A stretch of 64,000 bases of DNA. It comes from Ampelomyces quisqualis. Lineage: Eukaryota; Ascomycota; Dothideomycetes; Pleosporales; Phaeosphaeriaceae. The translations under genes were made by a program, and so were the position numbers. The stretch covers positions 186,001-250,000 of the forward strand of contig JAGTXZ010000011.1 of NCBI GenBank assembly GCA_018398575.1. The letters are read 5' to 3'. The first letter of the stretch is position 1. Each line of letters opens with the position of its first letter. The notes under the pieces were generated by a model. It saw nothing but the letters and a program-made list of their open reading frames with translations. It ran no database searches and was not told where the DNA came from. Below are positions 54,816 to 64,000 of the stretch, in pieces.

Positions 54816-55562
54816 CTACAGGCCCTGCCGTATCCTCTCGGCAAGCTGCCTCTTGCCAAACTCCCATGCGTTTAGGAATCCCTGCTCGGACAGTTCGATG
54901 TTCTTCATCGAGGACATGTCTTGCGCCGGCGGCCTGCTGACGCGGGAAGCGACCATGACGGGGTCCGTCTCTAGGATGATGCCGTCGTCGACGAGCTCGT
55001 CGACGGCGAGTGACTGGGATTGGTCAGCGTGGCCAAGGTTGTATAGGCACTACGTACCACCAAGTCGTAGTTCTCGATGACAGTGCGCTTGTCTACCGAG
55101 TTTCTGCCCGCCGTCAGTGTGCGTTGGGCGCGTCGTGTGTGGTGCGTCGCTGACTTGAGGAGGATGTTGAGCGCGTCTCGCAGCGCAAGCACGACACTGT
55201 ACAGCAGCACCTCGTTCTCCTCGGCACTGCCCACAACGTACAGCATCACGTCCGACTCCATCTTGAAGACGACGACCTTGTGATCGTACAGAATGATGTC
55301 GGTGGTCTGCTTGGCCGTCTTTTCTGCGCACGCTGTCAGGCCACGGTCTCGCAACAGCGCTGCTTCGGCACACACCCAGCAGGCCCTTCTCGAAGGCTTT
55401 TTGGTCCTTGACCGTCTTGTATGCGATTTGGCCGGGGAAGTCGGAGTGGACGCCGGCGGGGGGGTGTGGGTTGGAGTAGTATTTGGTGAGGATGCGCGAG
55501 CCGTCGTCGATGGCGAGGACGAGGATGGCCTGGACGCTGAAGAGGGAGAGGGGGCGCGACAT
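54816..55562 (-). CDS. RET3: Coatomer subunit zeta
   Basis: Four exons, 55562-55376, 55323-55155, 55103-55058 and 55013-54816, with introns of 52, 51 and 44 nt, encode 199 residues. The first exon reads LFSVQAILVLAIDDGSRILT, the longin-like start of zeta-COP. The middle has LYDHKVVVFKMESDVMLYVV and NEVLLYSVVLALRDALNILL. The end has LAVDELVDDGIILETDP, all diagnostic of the small coatomer subunit. It is part of the COPI coat that retrieves vesicles from Golgi to ER. The 46-nt third exon is fixed by KRTVIENYDLV. The length fits the family. It is divergent from the PPR-like gene, with a minisatellite between them. Confidence 0.94.
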
Positions 55563-55660
55563 GGCGGGGCGAAGTGTGGATGCTCGTGTTGGAGTGTTGG
55601 AGAGTAGTTGGATAGGTGGTAGCTGTGTTCCGCTAGCGTACTCGGTGTATCCGTATTCGG

Positions 55661-55748
55661 TAGATGCTCGGTAGATGCTCGGTAGATGCTCGGTAGATGC
55701 TCGGTAGATGCTCGGTAGATGCTCGGTAGATGCTCGGTAGATGCTCGG
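55661..55748. repeat. Minisatellite, 8 perfect copies of an 11-bp unit
   Basis: Eight consecutive copies of tagatgctcgg from 55661 to 55748 have no mismatches. It lies in the divergent promoter between RET3 (start 55562) and the mitochondrial PPR-like gene. An in-frame ATG in the last copy (55741) precedes the likely start at 55831. Units are contiguous with no spacers, so it is not a CRISPR array. Confidence 0.95.
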
Positions 55749-55830
55749 TCCCCCATACATGACCCAGCAGCGCCTCGAAAAGTTCCGTCCCCCACTGCAA
55801 GCTCCTTCATCTTCCTCGCCCGCCCTGGAC

Positions 55831-58005
55831 ATGCTCCGGCTCTCGCGCACGTCGCTGGCTGCTGTCGTCTGTCCCTCGGCCCCGTTCCTTGCGCCTCGAC
55901 TCGTGCGCGCCGTCCTCCCACGCGCCGTCCCCCACCTCCTACCACGCCTCCTGCCAGAGCCTCGCGCCTGTTATGCCACCCTCCCACAGCCCACCAAGCC
56001 CAGACGTCCGCCGCCGCGCCCGCAAAAGCATCCCGGCGCCCGTGCCGCCCGCGATGAGGTCGCGTCCCTCCTCACCAAGCTGCACCGGGCATGCGACGTG
56101 CACGACGTGCACTCCATCATGGACCTCTATCCGACGCTCCTCGAAGCCGGCGCGCTGGGCCGCCAGGACGCGCGCCGCATCGCCCAGGCCATGCACAACC
56201 GCGCCCGCCAGAGAAACAAGGCCGACGACCTGGTCCCCTTCATCCAGAACATGGCCGCCGACATCCGCAGCGGCGCCCTGGCCCCCCACCCCTTCGTCTT
56301 CGTGCACGTGCTGGGCATCTACAAGGAGTGCCGCCGCTTCGACGAGGGCCTCGACATCTGGCAGTGGCTGGTCCGCCAGGACGACACGCGCGTGTCGCAA
56401 GCCGCGTACGGCGCCGCCATCGAGCTCCTGGCCTACAGGGCCGCCACGCCTCTGCCCGAGCTCGAGGCCCTGTACCTCGAGGGTCTGAAGCGCTTCCCCG
56501 GCACCTTCGCCGAGTACCATCTCTCGCCCGACGCCATCATCCCGGACCGCAGCCAGCCAATCCTCGCCCCCGGCATTCCCACCGTGCTGTTCCAGGGCAT
56601 CGTCACGGCCCGCGTTCTGGCTCGCGACTGGAAGCGCGCCTACCTCGCCCTGGATACCATCCTCCGCCTCTATCCGACCCAGACGCCCTCCCGCTTCTTC
56701 GAGCTCTTCATGACGGAGCGCCCCCTCCCAGAAGCCTACACGGCCTTCTTGATGGCCTGCCGTGCTGGCACCGCCCTGAGTCCTGCCCAGGTCACTGTGC
56801 TCATCAACAAATTGAGAGCTGCCATGGCCGAGTCCGCGTCCATGTCAGACCGTATGAAGCTCTTGCGAGCTGTCGCAAACGCTCTCTACGCCTATCAAGA
56901 GGCTGGTGGCCGCCTGATGAGTCTACACGTCGGCATCCTCGTGTCGTGCTTCGAGTACCTCCTGCCCAAGCAGGCTCCAGGCGACGACTTTCACGCCGAA
57001 GCAGCCGAGCGCCGGAACATGATTGTGCTCACCGCGCACGAGCTCATTGGCGGGCTCCTGCAAGCCGGTTTCGTCGCTCACAACCATCCCTTCGAGGCAC
57101 TTCTTTCCATTGCCGGCACGTTGCGCGTTCCCGATCTCCTGCGTACAACGCTTCAGGACCTCGAAAACGCCCAGATGGCCCTCGGCCCAATCGGGATCCG
57201 AAGCGCGCTGACGTCTGCTGGCTTCGTACAGAACCAGGACCTCATCAAAAAGCTATGGACCGGTATCGCCTCTGACGCCGCGTCTGAAGGCTCACAGATT
57301 GCCTTTGAAGACTGGATCACATTCACCAAAGCGTGCAGAAGGGCTGGACTTGCAGACTACTTCCATGAACAGCTGGCGAGCCTGTCACACACTACCACTG
57401 CTAGCATCCAATCACACTTATTGAATCAAATTGATACCCCCGACACGGTGACAGACGTGTCCGATTTCGAGTACATGTCTGCTCACGACCTGTCCGCCCA
57501 GATGGACGGCCTGAAGCAGCAAATGAAGAACATAGAAGCCGTGCTCATGTCTGGCGCACCGCTTGACATTGGGAAATCGCCATTCTACATGCATATCGAT
57601 CCATCCACCACGTCAATGAGCTCTCTTGAGAATCTACGGCTAGTGTACGACGAGTTAAGCACAGACCCTCACCAGCCTCCCCCGCAGACCACAGAAGGCT
57701 CACCAAACACCCCTGCATTGAGCTCGACCAAGATCCCATTCGATGAGCTGCGCTTCATGAATTGGCTGACGGTGTTGGAAATGATGGCCGAGGCTGAAGC
57801 ATACGAATCACGCCGCCAATTCGCGATGAATCAGGCTATTCAAGCTGGCAAGCCGTTCAAAGAACGCCCAGTTATGTTCGAGCGTCAGAACAACGCTGCG
57901 CCCATATACTCGGTACAAGAGCTGAGAGAAAGGATCAAAAACCTGAGGAACCCAAACATGACTTCTGTGCCCCTAGTACGTAGAGTTGACTCGCAGGCTC
58001 GATAG
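55831..58005 (+). CDS. Mitochondrial PPR-like/RNA-associated protein
   Basis: A single exon encodes 724 residues from MLRLSRTSLAA. The first about 55 residues are rich in Arg, Leu and Ala without acids, a mitochondrial presequence. The rest is alpha-helical with degenerate 35-residue helical-hairpin repeats (VHSIMDLYPTLLEAGAL, FVFVHVLGIYKECRRFDEGL, SFLELFMTERP-like). This is the pattern of fungal PPR proteins that bind mitochondrial transcripts, such as Cya5/Pet309-like translation activators. The exact orthologue is not recognised. The ATG at 55831 is preferred over the in-frame one at 55741, which lies in the minisatellite and would put a non-targeting segment in front. With the upstream start the protein would be 754 residues. 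Confidence 0.75.
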   Translation: MLRLSRTSLAAVVCPSAPFLAPRLVRAVLPRAVPHLLPRLLPEPRACYATLPQPTKPRRPPPRPQKHPGARAARDEVASLLTKLHRACDVHDVHSIMDLYPTLLEAGALGRQDARRIAQAMHNRARQRNKADDLVPFIQNMAADIRSGALAPHPFVFVHVLGIYKECRRFDEGLDIWQWLVRQDDTRVSQAAYGAAIELLAYRAATPLPELEALYLEGLKRFPGTFAEYHLSPDAIIPDRSQPILAPGIPTVLFQGIVTARVLARDWKRAYLALDTILRLYPTQTPSRFFELFMTERPLPEAYTAFLMACRAGTALSPAQVTVLINKLRAAMAESASMSDRMKLLRAVANALYAYQEAGGRLMSLHVGILVSCFEYLLPKQAPGDDFHAEAAERRNMIVLTAHELIGGLLQAGFVAHNHPFEALLSIAGTLRVPDLLRTTLQDLENAQMALGPIGIRSALTSAGFVQNQDLIKKLWTGIASDAASEGSQIAFEDWITFTKACRRAGLADYFHEQLASLSHTTTASIQSHLLNQIDTPDTVTDVSDFEYMSAHDLSAQMDGLKQQMKNIEAVLMSGAPLDIGKSPFYMHIDPSTTSMSSLENLRLVYDELSTDPHQPPPQTTEGSPNTPALSSTKIPFDELRFMNWLTVLEMMAEAEAYESRRQFAMNQAIQAGKPFKERPVMFERQNNAAPIYSVQELRERIKNLRNPNMTSVPLVRRVDSQAR

Positions 58006-59946
58006 TTTGAGTGTGATGAACGCCACGAGTACACGGCGAGAAGATATCCAAAATGCAGGGGTTCCTCTCTGAGTCTCTGGTATCTGAGACCAGTGCCTCC
58101 AGCTGCTATGTACAGTCTCGAGTCACGAGTTTAGCCCATGACAAGCATGGCGCACGTTACCGCTTCCCCGTTCCGAAACCCCACTGTGGACCCGGACAAT
58201 GACGAGAAGATTTGATAGCGACACTGTATATTGTAGCCAACCTAGCCGTCATCATGGTGTTTTCGCAGCTCCCTTGTCCCAAGCGGCATGAGACGGTATT
58301 CCCTATTCACACATTCGACCTTCCTTACTCGCGTCTATGTGACTTTACTGCTCGCTGCGCATGTCTGTCAAGATGTTAAATTCTTCTACATCATGGCCTA
58401 CTTGTCCTGCACCCAGCTCACTCTCCTAGCCTCACGCTTATCTGCTTCTACATTCGCGTCTTTACTACCCGCAAAACCCTTGTCGCCTGTCCATGTAGAA
58501 ATGATGATTGATTGTAAGTGGCAAAAGAATGAGACACACCTACACCTGACAATCTACCATCGCATAGGGTATCGTGACCCCGCGTTTCCCCTCTCCCTAT
58601 AATGCCCTCTGTCTCACGACACAACCCCTCTCCTCAACCCTCGTTTATCAACTTTATCGATTCAACCCTCGTTCACCCCGCTCACCAAAACCTTTCTCCG
58701 CACACGCGCAGCCCCGCCCTTTCTCTCTCCTCAGCTCCCTGCATCAAGCCTCCCCACAGCAAACTTCCCTTCCCGTGCGACAGCATTCAACGATCCAAGT
58801 CCTCGTACTCGATATGCAGCGTTGAAAAGTCTAGCGTCCACGCATGACTACCGTACATATTACGCGTTCCCCGGGCATGCGATTGCATGCCGCATGTGGC
58901 ACTGTGCACGAAGTCTTTGATAGACTCGACAGACCTTTTAGGAGTGGACGTGGGATAGCATAACATGTAGATACACGGTTCGGTGGCGTCTAATTATCCA
59001 GCCATCTCGGCATATGTGTTTGCAGGCAGTTTGTGTGGATGCGGTGTTGTGTGTAGATCTGCGCTGGAAGGAGGGCGATAGAATGCAGGCTGCGCGACGG
59101 GGACGGGAGAAGATAATCTGGGCTTGGGGTGCGGTTGGGATGGGTTGTACGGGCGGACGCCTGTGTATAGTATCCTGGCGCGTACGAGCGGAATTCGCTG
59201 GGATTTTTTTCTTAGTAGGGTTGAGTTCGCACTGGTTCGACGGTTGAGAATAGGGTTGGTTTAGTTCATTGTTGCGCGAGCAATCTCGTTGGTTTTGCTC
59301 CAACGTGCCAGGAAGTGGTGTGTTAGAAGCCTGATGGAAGTTGATGGACTCCTCGGGCGTAACGTGGCAGTCTGGCTGTGAGCGGTGCGTTGCGCCAAGC
59401 GTGTGCTGCGCAGTAATCTCGAATATGAGGTGATGAGCGTACATGGAAAGGGCGCAGAATACGGGACAGAGTCAATTGTGTCCTGATGCGAACGCAACTC
59501 GAGGCGTAAAGATGACGTGGGATAACGTGAACGGCAAATGCGATAAGACCATAGTGTGATGATTATTGAACAATTCATATTTTATCACTGCCCAAAGAAG
59601 GCTTGCCATGAAGTGTCCAAAGTGTTTCGCAAATCCAAGCAAGTCTCTATGTAATGTCGTAGTAAAGCAGGCCCTCGGATGAATGAGGACGGGAGAAGAA
59701 GGAAAGTGGATACCTAGATAATCATGAAAAAGTAGCGATCAACGCGCGAAACCCAAGAAAAGCATCCCATTGAAAACCAAGGATACATCCCAACTTGTGT
59801 CATTCCCAGTACTCCGTCACGTAACCTCAGTGGTGGTCGGAGATACCCAACAGGTTCAATGTCCGCCCCGCTCGCTAAATGCATTCAATCCAAGCCAAAA
59901 AGTAGCGTCGAACAAGTGAGTAGCCGAAAGACATGCGCGATATCGA
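58006..59946. other. Intergenic region, gene-poor
   Basis: About 1.9 kb with only short unconvincing frames. The first part is probably the PPR-like gene 3' untranslated region. No repeats or RNA genes are recognised. Confidence 0.45.
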
Positions 59947-60168
59947 CTATTTCGAAGCACCACCCGGCGATCGATGTTCCGCCGGTGTTGAGGGGAAGCT
60001 GAAGTCGACAGGTGATGGTGGTGGTGCCGGTGTTTCGTTGACATTGGAGGAGCGCGAAGCGAGGCTGGAGGCTTTGAATGCCGCACTCACATCATGGCCA
60101 AGGGTGGAGTTGGTGAGGATAGATAGACGCTGGCGCGGATTCAAGGCGGCGGACGAGGAGGAAGGCAT
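59947..60168 (-). CDS. Possible small protein (73 residues)
   Basis: An open frame on the minus strand from the ATG in caacaATGcc encodes 73 residues: MPSSSSAALNPRQRLSIL then NSTLGHDVSAAF and a Pro/Ser-rich tail with PAPPPSPVDF. Codon third positions are mostly C or G, as in accepted genes of the window, and a CA-rich leader precedes the ATG. It has no signal peptide or membrane helix. I do not recognise it. The opposite strand is also open (59933-60202), which lowers certainty. It could be the single coding exon of a longer transcript. Confidence 0.4.
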   Translation of the reverse strand: MPSSSSAALNPRQRLSILTNSTLGHDVSAAFKASSLASRSSNVNETPAPPPSPVDFSFPSTPAEHRSPGGASK

Positions 60169-63100
60169 TGTTGCGGTTGTCGTTGCGTATTTGTGGTGGT
60201 AATGTGCGGCGTTGCAGATTTGACGCGAGAGCAATGTGTTGTCGTGAAGACTGATGTAGGACAGGACTGAAGCCGGCGACTAAATAAAATCTCCAAAATT
60301 TCCAACGCAACAAGACTCTCGGGGGAAGGCGCAAGATGGACTGTTGTCTCGGACAGCAGCACAGACTTCGATGTTGCTGGCAAGATTCGTTTGGCTGATT
60401 ACTATCTCCCGAGAGCTGGTGCATGTACAAACGGCTGATATGCGTAACGAGCCTGTGGTGAGTCAGACTTAATATCAAGGATGGCTTGGAGTAATGCCCA
60501 AGGCCGGAAGTGGGTGGGATGAGTTGGCATGTGACGAATTGAGACAGCAGAATCGAGGCGTACTTACTTGCGAAATGCTATCAACAGCGAACGAATGCGA
60601 CCAGTAGTCAATAGCGAGTTTCGGTGTGGTGAGATTACCCGGCAAGGTAAGTAGGAGCGAATATACGAGTTGTCTGATGGGAATCACGTAATTGCAGCGA
60701 AGGCTGACAAGCACGCTTTATGAGCAAAAGATCAGGGATAGTCAGGGAGGGTGTCGATATGTGTGTAAGGGGCCGAGAATGATCTTGCGGTGAAACGAGC
60801 TGGGCAAATGTATAAAGCCTAATCCTCTCAAGCATGCTAAGTTAATGGCGTCCGGGGTCACATCCTGTAAGTGTGCGATCTTGCCGACATACGTGACGCA
60901 GACAGGAAGTGTACACGCGACGAAAACAGCAAGGTATGGAATTGTGCCCTCTAGATGCATGTAGGCCGGTAGCCATCTGCAGGTCTCCACGTCTGACGTG
61001 GGTGTGTCTTGGGCTCGCAAGCAAGGCAGCGTGATGCGAGTGGACAGTTTGTTCTCTGACCGCTCATTCAAGGTTGCATTCTGCAGCCTCGACGATTCCC
61101 GGGCTTCAGGTCTGGGGAAGTTTCTCCACTTTCCCCAAACCCGAAAGCCTCTATGTAGAACTTTTGAAGGGCTTAACGCCGTGCTACCGGGATGCATCAG
61201 CAACGGAACAATATAATTGTATCGAAGCGGATGCTCCTGTAGCACAACCCGCAAATAGAAAAGCTTTTCACTGGGTCGATCTAATCAGAACGCAGCAGAA
61301 ATTGACCTCCTGTATCCGTACAGTTCAACCGTGTCACGGGTGTATCGGTCCCTGGTTATCCGGCCGAAGACGTGCGGCTCCAGAAGCGCACGACCCAAGT
61401 GAATGAGGCTTCGTCGGTGCTACCCCTTTCTTGTCAAGTCTCTCGACCCGTCTCCGCGACATTTTCACATTCCTTTCTCGCGACCGGCAGATTATCGGAA
61501 TGAAGTGACATCTCAGACCCCAGATGGTCCTGCGTCGCAAGTGCACGTTTGCTGCTGTATGTACTCGCCCATGAACAAATAGCCGGTAGCAACCCCCATT
61601 CCTTGCATCCTCCACGTCACCGCAAGGCGGCCGCATCCGGGCTGCTGGCATTGAGAGGCCGTGTCTTCAAACAGGTTACCCGTCTCCTCTGAGAGATCCG
61701 GTCAGCTTGGTGGGAGCGGGTAGGTTGCAGCCCGCTTTCTGAATCAGGCACCGTTTTCAGAACAGAGACAAGCCGCGTGTTCAGTAAAATGGCGTTTCAA
61801 ACTATGGTCATATTCTGTTAGCTTTGGTACCCAGAAACATACCCTACGGAGTAGCTGGTGCTTACATAGCTTACAAAATTTCCCTTTAAGCATACTAGAA
61901 GCAGCGTTTTCTTAGGTACTTTAAGCACTAGATCTTACGTAGTACGTCAGACCTCTTATTTTGCCTACTTGATTACTTTGGATCTAACGTTCTAAAAGCA
62001 TACCGCGATAGCTCTAGCAGCTATTGTTTCTGCTACTAGCGTACTGGTACGGCGACGCGTCCATCACTTTACTAAGGAGGGATCTTGATAAAACGCAATA
62101 TCACAAAGTCACGAAGTTACACAGAACGAAAACGGGCAAAACGGGTGTGAGCAGGGCCGTTACCCGCTCCCCAAGCTGACCGAAGGTGAGTTCCAATCTT
62201 ACTATGGCAAGGTGTCTTCAATCTATAGGGGCCCCCATAGCTCCCAACTTTACATCGAACGAGATGACAAAACTTCTTTTGAAAACGGCACCTTACTATA
62301 CAGACCCTCATTCGGCGCCGAAAATGCCATGTCACAGCCATGTCGCGCAATGGCTTGGAAGCCAAGGCCACCGTATCATCGTGAGCCGTGACATTGTGTG
62401 CGGCGGGTTCCTAGCCTGGCGCTCCGCCGCATCCCCGGATCTCAAATTTGACAACCCAACCTGGGGTAATTCTCCTCTCCCTGCTCTTAGAGGCTGTTGG
62501 GCAAGCACATGCTTTCCCCTTGGTGCAACCTTGACTCTCGCGATTGTTACATGCGATGCCATTGAGTTACCCGATGGGAGTCGCAATGACGCTTGCGCGT
62601 GTGACGGCAACGCGTCCTATTGGCATGATTTTCGTGTTTGCCTCCACCTCTTTTATAGTTCTCGTCGCATGCGCCTCTCCGTCTTCATCCCAGCATTCGC
62701 TCACCGTCTGTTTCATTATCACACCGCACTTGTGCATGCCGAAACTGCGGTGCGGTCGCGGCGATGATGAAAGTTCGAGGCCTCGGGGAGCAAACAACAA
62801 CGAGAGCTTTAACAGTATCGAAGTCCTACCCATCAGTGCGGAGAATGGTAAATGTGTTTGTAGTCTCTTGTGGTATGTGTGTATGGACGCGCTGCCTCAT
62901 GTATGTTCCCACTCCCGCTCCCGCCCCCGCGAGCAGTTTGCAATTGCTGGTCACCACAGATGCACACGCTCTGGCAACATGGCATTGTCTCGGTGCTCAT
63001 CTCAAGACGTTCGTCATAAGATGATAGAGCTATGATGGTCTCGTCTGGAGAGGAAATATCTGAGACATGGTTGGTGTTCTCTGACCCCAAGCAAACGAAC

Positions 63101-63264
63101 GCATACAGGTAACATCGTCTTTCACCGCCGAACGCGTTTACTAGCTTGTAATTCCCGTAGCAACGCCTTCTCCTGTGTTTCCCACGGAAAAAGAATCGCC
63201 ATCAAGCTCAAGTGTCGGCACAACAATCAACCAACCTCAAGTGCCACATAGCATCGCACCCAGC
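60169..63264. other. 3.1-kb gene-poor interval with AT-rich island
   Basis: No supported gene. About 61750-62110 is an AT-rich patch with many TA steps (cttacatagcttacaaaa, tacgtagtacgt), unlike its surroundings and suggestive of a mutated repeat relic. Frames at 60742-61254 (-) and 62186-62767 (+) lack any domain-like pattern. Confidence 0.45.
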
Positions 63265-64000
63265 ATGGTACAGCAAGATGACTATCAACAATGGCTAGAG
63301 AACCTCAATACTCTTCCCGCATGCGAAGCAGACGGGGTTCTCAGGCAAGCCTTGTCACAGGGCACTAGACGCGGAGGCTTCACACTGATGAGAGCAGACA
63401 TCTGGCAATACTACGAACATGTCCACCACTACTACGGATGCCCGCACGACGAGCCATGCGACCATTTCGACCTGCCGGAGCCCTTGGCGTGGGAGCAAGC
63501 TATTCTAACGACATGCGACGACGTTGAGTGTTGTGACTTTAAGTTCGCGGAACGGAACTTGAAAGACTGGTCCGAACTTGCGAGTATTGCCCATCAGTTC
63601 GAGGCACTGATTCGAGAACGCTGGCTCAGGATGACCGCTACCCAACGCAAGACACTCCTCCAGGATGTTTGGCCGGAATTGCCGCCCCATCATCGCCCCG
63701 ATGTCGACGACATGGTCATCGACGCATGCGCACATCAGAGAAATACCTCAATGCTGGTCCGGTATGCGCTCCCGTATCTGAATCTGGAGGACTTGACGCT
63801 ACCGAACCCGATGCTACTCTTGATCAACGCGCGTTCTCGATACCCACCCTCGATTTTCGCACTTTCAGACTACGAAATGGCGAGAATGATACACCTGAGG
63901 CCTACGTTGCTCGAACCGACTAAATCAAGTATGGTTATAGCCGGCAGCTATGGAGAAATACTGCAGCTGGACACCGAAGCGGACGCTTTGGCTTCAATCA
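63265..64000 (+). CDS. Unknown fungal protein, partial (runs off the window)
   Basis: The frame opens at ATG 63265 (MVQQDDYQQWLENLNTLP) and stays open for 245 codons to the right edge with no stop, so the 3' end is missing. The sequence is well-mixed and globular, with WEQAILTTCDDVECC, LLQDVWPELPPHHRPDVD, YLNLEDLTLPNPMLLLINAR and YPPSIFALSDYEM. This pattern (short acidic helices, then HRPD and a LLLINAR-type segment) recalls a large ascomycete family of unknown function often found in gene-poor regions. No signal peptide, zinc site or catalytic motif can be named. Uninterrupted coding over 736 nt and good codon use support a real gene. Confidence 0.75.
   Translation, partial: MVQQDDYQQWLENLNTLPACEADGVLRQALSQGTRRGGFTLMRADIWQYYEHVHHYYGCPHDEPCDHFDLPEPLAWEQAILTTCDDVECCDFKFAERNLKDWSELASIAHQFEALIRERWLRMTATQRKTLLQDVWPELPPHHRPDVDDMVIDACAHQRNTSMLVRYALPYLNLEDLTLPNPMLLLINARSRYPPSIFALSDYEMARMIHLRPTLLEPTKSSMVIAGSYGEILQLDTEADALASI

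Noticed and set aside
55661..55748. Tandem repeat considered as a CRISPR array
   Set aside because: Units are 11 bp and contiguous without spacers, and the DNA is fungal.
56091..57275. 394-codon Arg/Pro-rich frame inside the mitochondrial PPR-like gene
   Set aside because: Wrong-phase shadow of GC-rich coding sequence.
62186..62767. 193-codon plus-strand frame left of the partial gene
   Set aside because: No domain-like pattern, mixed composition and overlapping antisense frames.
1..64000. tRNA or rRNA genes
   Set aside because: Scanned by eye for T-loop (GGTTCGA) and other hallmarks; candidates such as tggttcgaagttcc near 33872 lack the rest of a cloverleaf. A covariance-model scan would be needed to be certain.

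Overview
The window is nuclear DNA of a filamentous ascomycete. Genes are interrupted by short GT-AG introns of about 45-97 nt, several with CTAAC-type branch points, and have fungal 5' leaders. The protein set (Zn2Cys6 regulator, berberine-bridge FAD oxidases, Ayg1-like hydrolase, fungal-type Wee1, Rqc2, Tps1) is typical of Pezizomycotina. Dothideomycetes, probably Pleosporales, is my best guess from protein style and is inference only.

Layout. (1) 0-24 kb is mostly housekeeping: an SDR, a hexokinase with a 37-nt first exon, an unknown low-complexity protein, an Ayg1-like hydrolase, cytosolic lysyl-tRNA synthetase (six exons), a cysteine-rich single-pass membrane protein, a Wee1-family kinase, a DEK-C-like nuclear protein, and trehalose-6-phosphate synthase. 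The 11.7-14.7 kb gap holds a 238-bp terminal-inverted-repeat element and an AAC microsatellite. (2) 25.0-48.7 kb is an accessory biosynthetic gene cluster: SDR, aromatic amino-acid ammonia-lyase, UbiA/COQ2-like aromatic prenyltransferase, P450, cupin, FAD monooxygenase, Zn2Cys6 regulator, two secreted berberine-bridge-type FAD oxidases, a second SDR and a 14-helix-type MFS exporter. It contains no polyketide synthase, NRPS or terpene cyclase. (3) 51-58 kb returns to housekeeping: Rqc2/Tae2, coatomer zeta (RET3) and a mitochondrial PPR-like protein, with an 11-bp x 8 minisatellite in the RET3/PPR divergent promoter. (4) 58-63.2 kb is gene-poor, and a partial unknown gene runs off the right edge.

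How the cluster may work (inference). The lyase carries the His-Leu selectivity pair of tyrosine ammonia-lyases, so it may feed p-coumarate and then 4-hydroxybenzoate. The COQ2-like prenyltransferase would prenylate 4-hydroxybenzoate. The salicylate-hydroxylase-type FAD monooxygenase could replace the carboxyl with hydroxyl to give a prenylhydroquinone. The cupin, FAD oxidase and SDR resemble the set used to build epoxyquinols in patulin- and yanuthone-type pathways. The P450 would tailor the product, the MFS protein export it and the Zn2Cys6 protein control expression. A polyketide-free route to a prenylated (epoxy)quinone is the most interesting proposal in this window.

Exon coordinates were worked out by hand from splice signals, reading-frame continuity and family conservation. 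No database search was possible.
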